From contig NZ_JAALLN010000017.1 in assembly GCF_011751075.1 (NCBI RefSeq), positions 36,310 through 100,309 of the forward strand: DNA of 64,000 nt. The letters run 5' to 3'. A program made the position numbers and the translations under genes. This document shows positions 52,245 through 61,818 of the stretch, piece by piece (positions within the stretch are counted from its first letter, which is position 1; the number at the start of each line of letters is the position of its first letter). This DNA comes from Flavobacterium poyangense (GTDB taxonomy: Bacteria > Bacteroidota > Bacteroidia > Flavobacteriales > Flavobacteriaceae). Under the pieces are notes generated by a model. It made no database searches and was not told the origin of the DNA. It saw nothing but the letters and a program-made list of their open reading frames with translations.

Positions 52245-54503
52245 ATGAAAAATACGAAGCTCCAAGCCTTTATTCCGTTGTTTTATCTGGTATGGTCTGA
52301 TGATCTTTTGACTCAGAAAGAATTTGCGACTTTGCAGGAATTTATAACCTCTTTGTCTATGCTTGCACCGGACGAGAGACAGTTCCTGCTTTCTAAAGTA
52401 GATATTGCAAATCCGCCTTCGAGAAATGAACTTGCAGCATGGAAGTCAGATATTGAGAATAGCATAAAAGATAAGACAGCTATAAAATCTATTTTTGATA
52501 TTGCAGTAGCGCTCTCAGAGAAAGATTTGGATATTTCGGCATTGGAATCAGATTTTATAAAACTGGAAAATGATCTTGGGATTTTAGGAGAAGAAGTAAT
52601 TCAGAATTTTAAAACCAAAACCGGTTCTTTTACAGCCAATTCGCAAACCGGTTCTAATTTTGATGTCCTGAAAATAACAAAACTTCTAGACGGGAAAGAA
52701 GCCGAAATTATTAAAAAGGTAAAATCGATTATATCAAAACCTGAATTTGCTTACGAAACTTCGACAGATACGGCTATCTATAGGCAGACGGTTTATAATT
52801 GGTGTAAAATTCTGGCCGAAGAAAACCTCGGCAACATGGCATATCCAAAACAATATGGTGGCGGAGATAACATAGCCGACTATTTTGCTATTATGGAAAC
52901 ACTGAGTTACCATGATCTAAGTTTGGTTATTAAGTTTGGAGTTCAATTTGGGCTTTGGGGAATGAGCGTTCAGTCGTTGGGAACAGAGAAACATTATGCA
53001 AAATATTTAAAAGATATCGGTTCCCTGAAACTTCCGGGTTGTTTTGCAATGACCGAAACCCATCATGGTTCGAATGTAAAAGGGCTTGAGACTACCGCAA
53101 CATACAATCATAGCAATCAAACTTTTACAATTCATACACCCAATAAAAATGCGCAAAAAGAATATATAGGTAACGCCGCTGTTCACGGACAAATGGCTAC
53201 CGTTTTCGCGAAACTAATTATTGAAGGACATAATTATGGTGTGAATGCTTTTGTGGTTCCTTTGCGAGATACAAACGGAACTACTTTAAAAGGAATCACT
53301 ATAGGAGATTGTGGTCACAAGATGGGATTGAATGGTGTTGACAATGGAACGATCAGTTTTAATCAGGTCGAAATTCCAAAAGAAAATATGCTCGATCGTT
53401 TTGCTTCTGTAAATGAAAAGGGAGAATTTGAAAGCCCGATTCCGAGTGACAACAGACGTTTTTTTACGATGTTAGGAACTCTGGTCGGGGGGCGAATTGG
53501 GATTCCGCGTTCCGCTTTGGCAGCTGCCAAATCAGGGCTTACTATTGCCATTCGCTATAGCGATCAACGCAGGCAATTTGGTCCTGAAGGCGGATCAGAA
53601 GTACCAATACTGAATTACCGTATGCACCAACGCAGATTATTGCCTCATTTAGCAAAAACGTACGCCATGCATTTTGCTTTACAGTACCTTACCAATCGTT
53701 TTCTCAATCGAACCGAATCAGAAATGCAGGAGATAGAAGCTTTGGCAGCGGGAATGAAATCCTATTCGACCTGGAGTACAAGAGATATTTTGCAGGAATG
53801 CCGCGAAGCTTGCGGTGGTAAAGGCTATTTGTCAGAGAACAGAATTGATGCTTTAAAAAACGATACCGAAATTTATACCACGTTTGAAGGAGATAATACA
53901 GTTTTAATGCAATTGGTAGCCAAAAACCGTTTGGCTGAATTCAGAAAAACATTTGGTGAAATGGGGTCTTTAGGAATCATTAATTATGTGTACGAGAATG
54001 CAAAAACCGCCATTGCCGAGAAAAACCCAATTACAACCCGTAAAACCGATGAGGAACATTTATTAGACGGAAGCTTTCATTTACTGGCCTTTCAACACAG
54101 AGAAAAAACAATTCTGGCATCGGCAGCAAAGAGAATCAAAAAATTGGTTGCCGAAGGTTTAGAGGCTTATGATGCTTTTAATGTGGTGCAACATCAAATG
54201 ATAGACGTAGCACAAGCTTACTTGGAACGAGTAGTTTTAGAGCAATTTCAAGCCGTGATTCAAACGGTAGAAGACGAGAAATCTAAAGCTATTCTGGTAA
54301 AGCTAAATCAGTTGTATGCGCTTTCACAAATAGAGAAAAATAAAGCCTGGTATCTTGAAGACGGTTATATGGAAGCAGTAAAAACGAAAGCAATTCGTAA
54401 AATGGTCAATCAGCTTTGTTGGGATATCCGACCTGATGCTGTCGCTCTGGTGAATGCCTTCGACATTCCGGAGAGCTGCCTTGCCGCGCCAATTGCAGTT
54501 TAG
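52245..54503 (+). CDS. Acyl-CoA oxidase / dehydrogenase (ACOX-like)
   Basis: A ~752-residue flavoprotein for the first step of fatty-acid beta-oxidation, closer to peroxisomal acyl-CoA oxidases than to short acyl-CoA dehydrogenases. It has GCFAMTETHHGSNVKGLETT, NAFVVPLRDTNG, GHKMGLNGVDNGTISF, RRQFGPEGGSEVPILNYRMH and CREACGGKGYLSENRI with FEGDNTVLMQLVAKN. The upstream start (52194) is a TTG adding 17 unlike residues; the ATG at 52245 is chosen. Oxidase versus dehydrogenase use of electrons cannot be read here. Confidence 0.9.
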   Translation: MKNTKLQAFIPLFYLVWSDDLLTQKEFATLQEFITSLSMLAPDERQFLLSKVDIANPPSRNELAAWKSDIENSIKDKTAIKSIFDIAVALSEKDLDISALESDFIKLENDLGILGEEVIQNFKTKTGSFTANSQTGSNFDVLKITKLLDGKEAEIIKKVKSIISKPEFAYETSTDTAIYRQTVYNWCKILAEENLGNMAYPKQYGGGDNIADYFAIMETLSYHDLSLVIKFGVQFGLWGMSVQSLGTEKHYAKYLKDIGSLKLPGCFAMTETHHGSNVKGLETTATYNHSNQTFTIHTPNKNAQKEYIGNAAVHGQMATVFAKLIIEGHNYGVNAFVVPLRDTNGTTLKGITIGDCGHKMGLNGVDNGTISFNQVEIPKENMLDRFASVNEKGEFESPIPSDNRRFFTMLGTLVGGRIGIPRSALAAAKSGLTIAIRYSDQRRQFGPEGGSEVPILNYRMHQRRLLPHLAKTYAMHFALQYLTNRFLNRTESEMQEIEALAAGMKSYSTWSTRDILQECREACGGKGYLSENRIDALKNDTEIYTTFEGDNTVLMQLVAKNRLAEFRKTFGEMGSLGIINYVYENAKTAIAEKNPITTRKTDEEHLLDGSFHLLAFQHREKTILASAAKRIKKLVAEGLEAYDAFNVVQHQMIDVAQAYLERVVLEQFQAVIQTVEDEKSKAILVKLNQLYALSQIEKNKAWYLEDGYMEAVKTKAIRKMVNQLCWDIRPDAVALVNAFDIPESCLAAPIAV

Positions 54504-54544
54504 TGTGACTTTCGAAAGAAGTCCTTTTATACTATCGCTTTCGT

Positions 54545-54552
54545 TATATTTG
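54545..54552 (+). promoter_or_regulatory. -7 box of the DUF6377 regulator gene
   Basis: TATATTTG, 26 bases before the TTG start of the next gene. No clear -33 TTG. Confidence 0.45.
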
Positions 54553-54578
54553 TAATTCTGTTTTTATCTTTTAGTAGC

Positions 54579-56222
54579 TTGAAAAAATATTATCTGTTTG
54601 TTTTAACCCTTTTGATTTGTTTTCCGGTCTACTCCTCGGACAGTACCGCTACTATTGTGGATAAACTGAATGATGCTTTAAAAAATAAGCAGCATTACGT
54701 GAAGCTCAAGGAAGAGCGAATTCTGAACTTTAAGAAAATTAAATCGGATAATTTAACCAAAGAGCAGGAGTACAATTACAATAAAGCTTTATATGCAGAA
54801 TATCAGAAGTTCAATTCAGATTCGGCTATTTTTTATGTAAAAAAGAATCTGAAAATAGCTGCTGAACTTCAGAACAAAGAGCTTTCCGATTTAGCAAACC
54901 TGCAATTGGTAACACTCTATTCCTCTTCCGGGAAATACCGCGAATCGGAAGCGATTTTAAGAAGTATTGACAAAAGAAAATTAGCCGTATCGTTGCTTCC
55001 GACTTATTACATTGCCTATCGGGAGTTTTTTGAACATTATGCGGCCAATAGTTACAATAGAAAGTATATAGATCAAATACAGCAGTATCGTGATTCTTTA
55101 CTGGCTGTTTTAGATTCAAACTCTTTAAATTATAAGATAAATAAAATTCAGCAGGAAATTTATCAGAAAAAATATGCTGTTGCCCAAAAGAAATTAGTTT
55201 TTCTATTGCAGAATCAAAGAGAAGAAAATCCGGAATATGCCATGATAGCCTACCTTCTGGGAACTATTTATGAAGGAACGCATCAACTTGAGTTAAGAAA
55301 AAAATACTACGCCCTTTCGGCTACTTCAGATATAAAAAATGCAAATAAAGACAATGCTTCCCTTCAGGAATTGGCATTGGTGTATTATGAAGCGGGCGAT
55401 GTAGATATGGCTTATAAATTGACGCAGTCTGCTATCGAAGATGCCTTGTATTGTAATGTACAGTTTAGAACGCTTTTGATGTCGGAAGTGTATTCGATAA
55501 TCAATACCGTTTATTTAGAAAAAGAAGCTAAAAGGAAAACAGAGTTGCAGCTTTACCTTTTATGTATCAGTTTGCTCTCGGTGTTTTTGATTGTAGCGGT
55601 GATTTACGTTTACAAACAAATGAAAAAAGTGTCCAGAATTCGTGGCGAACTTTATGAAAGCAGTCAAAAATTAGCCGAATTAAACAAAGATATTACCGAA
55701 ACCAATAATCAGTTGCAGGAACGTAACGCACAATTATCAGAATCCAATCATATTAAAGAAGAATATATTGCTCATTTTTTTAGTTTGTGTTCTACTTATA
55801 TCAATAAATTGGAGAATTACCGAATCATTTTGAACAAAAAAGCAACGGCTAAACAATTTGATGAGATATACAAAATACTAAAATCAACCACATTGGTTGA
55901 TAATGAATTGGAGGAATTATACAAAAACTTCGATACTATCTTTTTAAACCTTTACCCAAGTTTTGTAAAAGATTTTAATGAACTGCTTATTAAAGAAGAA
56001 CAGATCGTTTTAAAGCAGGGGGAACTACTCAATACAGAGCTTAGAATTTTTGCCTTAATCCGTCTTGGGATTACCGACAGTGTAAAAATTGCCGCTTTTC
56101 TTCGATACTCTTTAAGTACGATTTATAATTACCGTACCAGAGCCCGAAATAAAGCCGCTGTTTCGCGAAATGATTTTGAAGAAATGGTCATGAAAATCGG
56201 TTTAATTTCTCCGAAATCCTAA
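54579..56222 (+). CDS. DUF6377 membrane-spanning TPR/HTH regulator
   Basis: 547 residues. Signal peptide or anchor at the start (MKKYYLFVLTLLICFPVYSS), a periplasmic TPR-like helical domain (about 25-315), one membrane helix (LYLLCISLLSVFLIVAVIYV, ~325-345), a coiled coil (~350-390), and a cytoplasmic C-terminal part with a LuxR-like helix-turn-helix (RIFALIRLGITDSVKIAAFL, RYSLSTIYNYRTRARNKA). This is the layout of DUF6377 proteins, which usually sit beside carbohydrate-use genes and are thought to sense a periplasmic cue. The start is TTG, right before the signal sequence. The next gene encodes a GH3 glycosidase. Confidence 0.85.
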   Translation: MKKYYLFVLTLLICFPVYSSDSTATIVDKLNDALKNKQHYVKLKEERILNFKKIKSDNLTKEQEYNYNKALYAEYQKFNSDSAIFYVKKNLKIAAELQNKELSDLANLQLVTLYSSSGKYRESEAILRSIDKRKLAVSLLPTYYIAYREFFEHYAANSYNRKYIDQIQQYRDSLLAVLDSNSLNYKINKIQQEIYQKKYAVAQKKLVFLLQNQREENPEYAMIAYLLGTIYEGTHQLELRKKYYALSATSDIKNANKDNASLQELALVYYEAGDVDMAYKLTQSAIEDALYCNVQFRTLLMSEVYSIINTVYLEKEAKRKTELQLYLLCISLLSVFLIVAVIYVYKQMKKVSRIRGELYESSQKLAELNKDITETNNQLQERNAQLSESNHIKEEYIAHFFSLCSTYINKLENYRIILNKKATAKQFDEIYKILKSTTLVDNELEELYKNFDTIFLNLYPSFVKDFNELLIKEEQIVLKQGELLNTELRIFALIRLGITDSVKIAAFLRYSLSTIYNYRTRARNKAAVSRNDFEEMVMKIGLISPKS

Positions 56223-56230
56223 GGATTAGT

Positions 56231-56318
56231 TTTAAATCTACTACTTTTTTTGTCTTATTAAACAATTTAAATAATTGATTATTAGTGATTTGAATTTTTA
56301 AATCGCTACTTTTTTTCG
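56231..56318. promoter_or_regulatory. 66-bp-spaced direct repeat upstream of the GH3 gene
   Basis: TTTAAATC followed by CTACTTTTTTT occurs at about 56231-56252 and again at 56297-56316. The gap also holds AACGTTTTAGC and GTAAACGCTTTAA words. It may hold the promoter and regulator site of the GH3 gene; no TAnnTTTG box was found. Confidence 0.3.
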
Positions 56319-56430
56319 TTTAGAAATGTAATGTGTACGATAACGTTTTAGCTTTACAATAGTATTAAAAGGCGCTTTTTGTTAAAAGAGTTTCCTTACT
56401 AACGTAAACGCTTTAATAAATTACATAGTT

Positions 56431-58647
56431 ATGTTTAAAAACGTTAAAACAATTGTTGTTTTAGTTTTATGGAGCTCATTCGGATTGAATGCGCAAAATA
56501 AAGTTCCGGTTTATCTGGATGATAAAAAGCCAATTCAGGAGCGCGTAGAAGATGCGCTTTTGCGAATGACTACCGACGAAAAGATTGCCATGATTCATGC
56601 CCAGTCAAAATTTAGTTCACCGGGTGTTCCCCGATTAGGGATTCCGGAAAACTGGATGACAGACGGGCCACACGGAATACGTACAGAGGTATTATGGGAC
56701 GAATGGGATCAGGCCGGCTGGACCAATGATTCTTGTATTGCTTTTCCTGCACTTACGGCTCTTTCTGCTACCTGGAACAAAGAATTAGCAGCATTATACG
56801 GAAAATCAATAGGTGAAGAAGCGCGTTTTCGTAATAAAAATGTATTACTGGGCCCCGGTGTAAATATCTACAGAACACCATTAAACGGCCGTAACTTCGA
56901 ATATATGGGAGAAGATCCTTTTTTGACTTCAAAAATGGTTGTCCCTTATATCAAAGGAGTTCAGTCCAACGGAGTTGCTGCCTGCGTAAAACACTTTGCC
57001 TTAAATAATCAGGAAACCAATCGTAACGCCGTAAACGTAATTGTTGATGATCGAGCTTTATACGAAATCTATTTACCGGCTTTTAAAGCGGCTGTTCAGG
57101 ATGGTGATGCCTGGGCGATTATGGGGTCATATAATAAATACAAAGGACAGCATTGTTGTCATAATGAGTTTTTATTGAATGATATTCTTCGCGGAGAATG
57201 GGGTTTTAAGGGTGTTGTAATCTCAGATTGGGGAGGAGTTCACGATACCAACCAAGCAATTTACAATGGTTTGGATATGGAGTTTGGTTCATGGACAAAC
57301 GGACTTTCGTGGGGAACGAGTAATGCTTACGATAACTATTATTTAGCTAAGCCTTATTCAAATAAGATTAAAAATGGAGAAGTAGGGACGAAAGAACTGG
57401 ACGAAAAAGTACGTCGTATTTTACGTTTGTCCTTCTTAACTACTATGAATAAAGAAAGGCCTTTTGGTTCTTTCGGAACAAAAGAACACGCAGATGCCGG
57501 TTTGAAAATTGCCGAAGAAGGAATTGTATTGCTTCAAAACAAAAATAATGTATTGCCAATCGATCTTTCTAAAACCCGAAAAATTGCCGTAATCGGAGAA
57601 AATGCGATCAAAATGATGACTGTTGGTGGTGGAAGTTCTTCGCTTAAAGCGAAATACGAGGTGCTGCCTTTAGACGGTTTAAAGAAAAGAGTAGGTACAC
57701 AAGCCGAAATTGTATACGCTCGTGGTTATGTGGGAGACCCGACAAGTAAGTATAACGGTGTGGTGGCTAAAGTTAGCTTAGAAGACAAACGTTCTCCGGA
57801 AGAGTTGACTGCCGAAGCTTTAAAAGTGGCAAAAGATGCTGATATAGTGTTGTTTTTTGGAGGATTGAATAAAAGTGATCTTCAGGATGCCGAGGGGTAT
57901 GATCGTACAGAATTAGGCCTTCCATACGGTCAGGATAAATTAATTGCTGAATTGGTTAAGGTAAATAAAAAGATTGTTTTTATAAATATCTCAGGAAATG
58001 CTGTGGCGATGCCGTGGGTAAAAGAAGTTCCTGGTATTGTTCAGGGATGGTTTTTAGGTACGGAGGCCGGAAATGCTTTGGCAGCTGTTTTAGTCGGAGA
58101 TGTAAATCCTTCAGGAAAACTGACTTTTACTTTTCCTGCAAAATTGTCGGATAACGGTGCTCATGCTTTAGGAGAATTTCCCGGCGGAGATGAGGTAACC
58201 TATAAAGAAGGGATTTTTGTTGGCTACCGTTGGGCTGACAAGCAAAAAGCAAAACCTTTATTTGCTTTCGGACATGGTTTGAGCTACACTACTTTTGAAT
58301 ACGGAAAAGTTACGGCAGACAAAAAACAAATGACAGTCGGAGACCAGATTACATTTTCGGTAAAAGTAAAAAATACAGGAAACAGAGAAGGATCAGAAAT
58401 AGTTCAGCTGTATATCAGTGATTTAAAATCGTCTTTGCCACGTCCGATTAAAGAATTGAAAGGATTTGAAAAAATTTCGCTTAAAGCGGGAGAAGAGAAA
58501 ACGGTAATTTTCACAGTAGATAAAACAGCTTTAAGCTTTTTTGATGATAAAAAACACGACTGGGTGGCAGAGCCCGGAGCTTTTGAAGCCATAATTGGGG
58601 CTTCAGCAATTGATATAAAATCTAAAGTGAGTTTCTCGCTTCAATAA
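56431..58647 (+). CDS. Secreted GH3 beta-glucosidase-type glycosidase
   Basis: 738 residues with signal peptide (MFKNVKTIVVLVLWSSFGLN, then AQN). GH3 N-terminal barrel: GIPENWMTDGPHGIR, LGPGVNIYRTPLNGRNFEYM, VKHFALNNQETNR, and the nucleophile Asp near residue 265 in GVVISDWGGVHDT. The C-terminal alpha/beta domain and a fibronectin-III-like domain (FSVKVKNTGNREGSEIVQLY) follow. It should release beta-linked glucose or xylose in the periplasm. The upstream DUF6377 protein is its probable regulator. Confidence 0.93.
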   Translation: MFKNVKTIVVLVLWSSFGLNAQNKVPVYLDDKKPIQERVEDALLRMTTDEKIAMIHAQSKFSSPGVPRLGIPENWMTDGPHGIRTEVLWDEWDQAGWTNDSCIAFPALTALSATWNKELAALYGKSIGEEARFRNKNVLLGPGVNIYRTPLNGRNFEYMGEDPFLTSKMVVPYIKGVQSNGVAACVKHFALNNQETNRNAVNVIVDDRALYEIYLPAFKAAVQDGDAWAIMGSYNKYKGQHCCHNEFLLNDILRGEWGFKGVVISDWGGVHDTNQAIYNGLDMEFGSWTNGLSWGTSNAYDNYYLAKPYSNKIKNGEVGTKELDEKVRRILRLSFLTTMNKERPFGSFGTKEHADAGLKIAEEGIVLLQNKNNVLPIDLSKTRKIAVIGENAIKMMTVGGGSSSLKAKYEVLPLDGLKKRVGTQAEIVYARGYVGDPTSKYNGVVAKVSLEDKRSPEELTAEALKVAKDADIVLFFGGLNKSDLQDAEGYDRTELGLPYGQDKLIAELVKVNKKIVFINISGNAVAMPWVKEVPGIVQGWFLGTEAGNALAAVLVGDVNPSGKLTFTFPAKLSDNGAHALGEFPGGDEVTYKEGIFVGYRWADKQKAKPLFAFGHGLSYTTFEYGKVTADKKQMTVGDQITFSVKVKNTGNREGSEIVQLYISDLKSSLPRPIKELKGFEKISLKAGEEKTVIFTVDKTALSFFDDKKHDWVAEPGAFEAIIGASAIDIKSKVSFSLQ

Positions 58648-58729
58648 ATTTCATTATTTCTAAACTTTGGTTGGTTTGTAGAGCTGCAATGATAAAAAGT
58701 TGCAGCTTTTTTTTAAAGTGGCTATTTGT

Positions 58730-58802
58730 GGAGATGTGAAATGTGAAATGTGAAGATGTGAGATGTGAGATGTGAAATGTGGAGATGTGAAATGTGGAGA
58801 TG
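58730..58802. repeat. Heptad microsatellite after the GH3 gene
   Basis: Units GATGTGA, AATGTGA, GATGTGG in a 7-bp register, with phase shifts where one or two bases are gained or lost. Confidence 0.8.
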
Positions 58803-58891
58803 GGTTTTGAAATTATAGTAATTAATTCAAGTTGTTAGTTGATCACTTTATTTACTTGGAATTCGAATACAAATAAGGTAGGTTTTATGTG

Positions 58892-59027
58892 AATTGCCTC
58901 CAGTTTTTAACTGGAGGTTGTTTGTAAGGAAGGAGACAAAGGCTTTAGCCGAACCTTCAAAGAGTTTGGCTAAAGCCTCTTTATTATTAATCAATTCTTT
59001 ACCTCCAGTTAAAAACTGGAGGCAATT
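58892..59027. repeat. Nested inverted-repeat element
   Basis: Outer arms 58892-58918 and 59001-59027 are exact 27-bp reverse complements, and each arm is itself a palindrome (CCTCCAGTT / AACTGGAGG). Inside, AGGCTTTAGCC (58940-58950) pairs with GGCTAAAGCCT (58968-58978). The 136-bp whole could fold into a three-way cruciform. Frames across it are repeat artefacts. No transposase nearby. Confidence 0.85.
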
Positions 59028-59195
59028 GATGGAGGCCAATTAAAAATTCAAAAAAAAAAGACATACCCTTTTTAGGCTAATTCATATAAAAAGATTTCCT
59101 AATCTTATGCATTGATTCGCAAAATAAATTTAGTGAACCTCTTCTTTTTTTATACAATTGCAACTAGCAACTTGAATTAATTAAAAAAATATAGC

Positions 59196-59288
59196 ATGAA
59201 ACGAATTGTATTAGTTGGAGGTGTTTTTCTTTTGTTGCAGCAGTTTTCGGTGCAAAGTCTTACTATCTTTATTGGTGGCATTCCATGA
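59196..59288 (+). CDS. 30-residue hydrophobic peptide or signal-peptide relic
   Basis: An ATG frame of 30 codons begins MKRIVLVGGVFLLLQQFSVQ, a good signal-peptide or membrane-peptide start, then stops soon after. It may be a true small membrane peptide or the remains of a secreted protein gene. The surrounding 58648-59428 gap otherwise holds only repeats and AT-rich DNA. Confidence 0.3.
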   Translation: MKRIVLVGGVFLLLQQFSVQSLTIFIGGIP

Positions 59289-59428
59289 AGCTATGATTGT
59301 TTGAACAAGTGAAACGCCTCTTTTTAAGTTACAAAACTATGTTTCTATGTGTTAAAAAATAAAAGCTTTATTTGAATTTTAATACTTTAGACTATACCAA
59401 AATAAATCTTTAACCACCAGAATACTTT

Positions 59429-60571
59429 ATGAGTACCATTTTATCAGATATCAAAGCCAAAAAACATTACGAGATTCTTGACGGATTGCGTGGTGTTGCG
59501 GCAATTTTAGTAGTTGCTTTTCACATTTTTGAAGCTTTCTCGGGAGGGAATCGTTTCGTACAAATTATCAATCACGGTTACTTGGCTGTGGATTTCTTTT
59601 TTCTCTTATCAGGATTTGTAGTAGCATATGCTTATGATGATCGTTGGGTAAAAATGACACAATGGGAATTTTACAAACGACGTTTAATTCGTTTGCAACC
59701 TATGGTAATCATGGGAATGATCATTGGGGCGGCATTGTATTATTTTCAGGCTTCAGACGTTTTATTTCCACAAATTGCGACCATGCCGGTCTGGAAAGTG
59801 ATTCTGGTGATGTTCGTTGGATTTACTTTAATTCCGTTGACGCCCTCAGCAGAAATTAGAGGATGGGGCGAAATGCATCCGCTAAACGGACCGGCCTGGT
59901 CTTTGTTTTTTGAATATATCGCCAATATACTTTATGCCTTGTTCTTTCGTAAATTTTCGAATAAAGTTATGGTATTATTTGTTCTGATATTTGCCGGACT
60001 GCTAATCAACTATACTGTTTTTGGGCCAAAAGGGGATGTAATTGGGGGCTGGTCTTTAAATCTGGAACAAATGAATGTTGGTTTTACCCGTTTATTGTAT
60101 CCTTTTTTTGCCGGAGTTTTGCTTTCTCGTTTAGGAAAATTAATTCACATAAAAGGAGCTTTTTGGATCTGTAGCTTTTTAATCACAATATTATTGGCCA
60201 TTCCAAGAATTGGAAATGAAAACACTTTATGGATGAATGGGATCTATGAATCCGTTTGTATTATTGTATTGTTTCCTTTAATTGTCTCTATTGGCGCAGG
60301 TGGGGAATTAAAAAATCCATTTTCAATAAAAGCATGCCAGTTTTTGGGAGCTATTTCGTACCCGATTTACATTACACATTACCCACTTATTTATTGGTAT
60401 ACGGCTTGGGTTGTAAATAATAAAGTTACTATAGAAGAAGGTTACGTATTGGGAATCGGAGTTTTGATTACCAGTATCGTATTGGCGTATTTATGTTTGA
60501 AATTATATGATGAACCGGTGAGGAATTGGTTGCAGAGAAAGTTCCAAAAGCAAAGTGTGTCTGCTTTATAA
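59429..60571 (+). CDS. Acyltransferase-3 family membrane protein
   Basis: 380 residues with about ten membrane helices; it transfers acetyl or similar groups to sugars or lipids across the inner membrane. Family signs are YEILDGLRGVAAILVVAFHI with the conserved His, NHGYLAVDFFFLLSGFVVAY, YKRRLIRLQPM and WSLFFEYIANILYALFF; FLGAISYPIYITHYPLIYWY near the end. It follows the GH3 gene but far downstream, so a functional link is tentative. Confidence 0.9.
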   Translation: MSTILSDIKAKKHYEILDGLRGVAAILVVAFHIFEAFSGGNRFVQIINHGYLAVDFFFLLSGFVVAYAYDDRWVKMTQWEFYKRRLIRLQPMVIMGMIIGAALYYFQASDVLFPQIATMPVWKVILVMFVGFTLIPLTPSAEIRGWGEMHPLNGPAWSLFFEYIANILYALFFRKFSNKVMVLFVLIFAGLLINYTVFGPKGDVIGGWSLNLEQMNVGFTRLLYPFFAGVLLSRLGKLIHIKGAFWICSFLITILLAIPRIGNENTLWMNGIYESVCIIVLFPLIVSIGAGGELKNPFSIKACQFLGAISYPIYITHYPLIYWYTAWVVNNKVTIEEGYVLGIGVLITSIVLAYLCLKLYDEPVRNWLQRKFQKQSVSAL

Positions 60572-60611
60572 AAGATAAAATTTCATTTGTAATTTTGTTA
60601 GCTACAAATTG

Positions 60612-60650
60612 ATAAAAGGGATGAGGTTAACAACCATCATCCCTTTATTA
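60612..60650 (+). terminator. Terminator after the acyltransferase gene
   Basis: A long imperfect stem (AAAGGGATGA... with ...CATCCCTTT, one bulged base) at 60614-60646. The T-run is weak, so confidence is moderate. Confidence 0.65.
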
Positions 60651-60705
60651 TTAAAGTCTTTTTTAAATTTGAGGTTTAAAAACAGAAAAGTTCTTAAATG
60701 AATAA

Positions 60706-61812
60706 TTATTCTAAAACCAATTGCACTAAGGCTTCTTTACTAAAACCTTTTAATTGTTCTGTTTTTCCGGCTTTGATTTTTGCTACCCAATTCGGATCAG
60801 ATAAAAGTGGTCTTCCAACGGCAACCAGGTCAAAATCACCTCTGTCGAAACGTCTGTTTAGTTCTTCTAATGATGTTGGTTGAGAACTTTCACCGGCAAA
60901 AGCACCGAAGAAATCACTCGAAAGTCCCACAGAACCAACTGTAATTGTTGATTTTCCTGTAATTTTCTTAGCCCAACCTGCAAAATTCAAATCAGAATCT
61001 TCAAATTCAGGTTCCCAAAAACGACGTTGCGAGCAATGTAAAATATCAACTCCGGCATCAACAAGGGGAGTAAGCCAGGCTTCCATTTCCTGTGGATTTT
61101 TAGCGAGTTTGTAGTTGTAATCGGAAGGTTTAAATTGAGATAATCTCATGATAACGGCGAAATCTTCTCCAACTTGCTTTCTGATTTCTTTAATCACTTC
61201 TATTGCAAAACGGTTGCGTTCCGGTAATGTTTTTCCACCATAGCCATCTGTACGTAAATTGGTTTCAGCTCTAAAGAACTGATCAATCAGATAACCATGT
61301 GCGCCATGAATTTCGATGGTATCAAAACCTAATCTTTTTGCGTCGGCAGCAGCTTTTCCGAAAGCGATTATAGTTTCTTCAATATCTTTTTCAGACATTG
61401 CATTTCCGTTATTAAAATCAGGTCGGTTTAATCCGGATGGTCCTTCAAACGGAACAGGAGGTACCCATCCTGAATGGTGATTGTCCATAATTCCCATATG
61501 CCAGATCTGTGGCCCCATTTGTCCTCCGGCTGCATGAACTTCATCTATAACTTTTTTCCAGCCTTGTAAAGCCGCATCTCCGTGAAAACGAGGTACATTT
61601 GCATCATTTGAAGAGGAAGCTCTGTCGATTACAGTTCCTTCAGACAAGATTAATCCGACTTCGCCTTCAGCTCTTTTTTGATAGTAAGTGGCTACTTCAT
61701 TAGTTGGGATTCCGTTAGGAGAAAAGGAACGCGTCATTGGCGCCATTACGATTCTATTTTTGAGACTTAAAGTTTTTAAGTGAAAGGGTGTAAATAAACT
61801 ATTTGTACTCAT
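60706..61812 (-). CDS. Old Yellow Enzyme family alkene reductase (NemA-like)
   Basis: An FMN-dependent NADPH reductase of electrophilic alkenes, maleimides or nitro compounds. It shows LKNRIVMAPMTRSFSPNGIP, QIWHMG, the substrate-binding His-Asn-type pair in IEIHGAHGYLIDQFFRAETN, RLSQFKPSDYNY and FDLVAVGRPLLSDPNWV. 368 residues, typical of NemA/XenB-like enzymes. It lies 6 bases after an ArsR-type gene, forming a stress-induced operon. Confidence 0.94.
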   Translation of the reverse strand: MSTNSLFTPFHLKTLSLKNRIVMAPMTRSFSPNGIPTNEVATYYQKRAEGEVGLILSEGTVIDRASSSNDANVPRFHGDAALQGWKKVIDEVHAAGGQMGPQIWHMGIMDNHHSGWVPPVPFEGPSGLNRPDFNNGNAMSEKDIEETIIAFGKAAADAKRLGFDTIEIHGAHGYLIDQFFRAETNLRTDGYGGKTLPERNRFAIEVIKEIRKQVGEDFAVIMRLSQFKPSDYNYKLAKNPQEMEAWLTPLVDAGVDILHCSQRRFWEPEFEDSDLNFAGWAKKITGKSTITVGSVGLSSDFFGAFAGESSQPTSLEELNRRFDRGDFDLVAVGRPLLSDPNWVAKIKAGKTEQLKGFSKEALVQLVLE

Positions 61813-61818
61813 AGTAAT

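Noticed and set aside
58848..59039. Minus-strand frame over the nested inverted repeat
   Set aside because: It is made almost wholly of the repeat arms, so the open frame is a by-product of the repeat.
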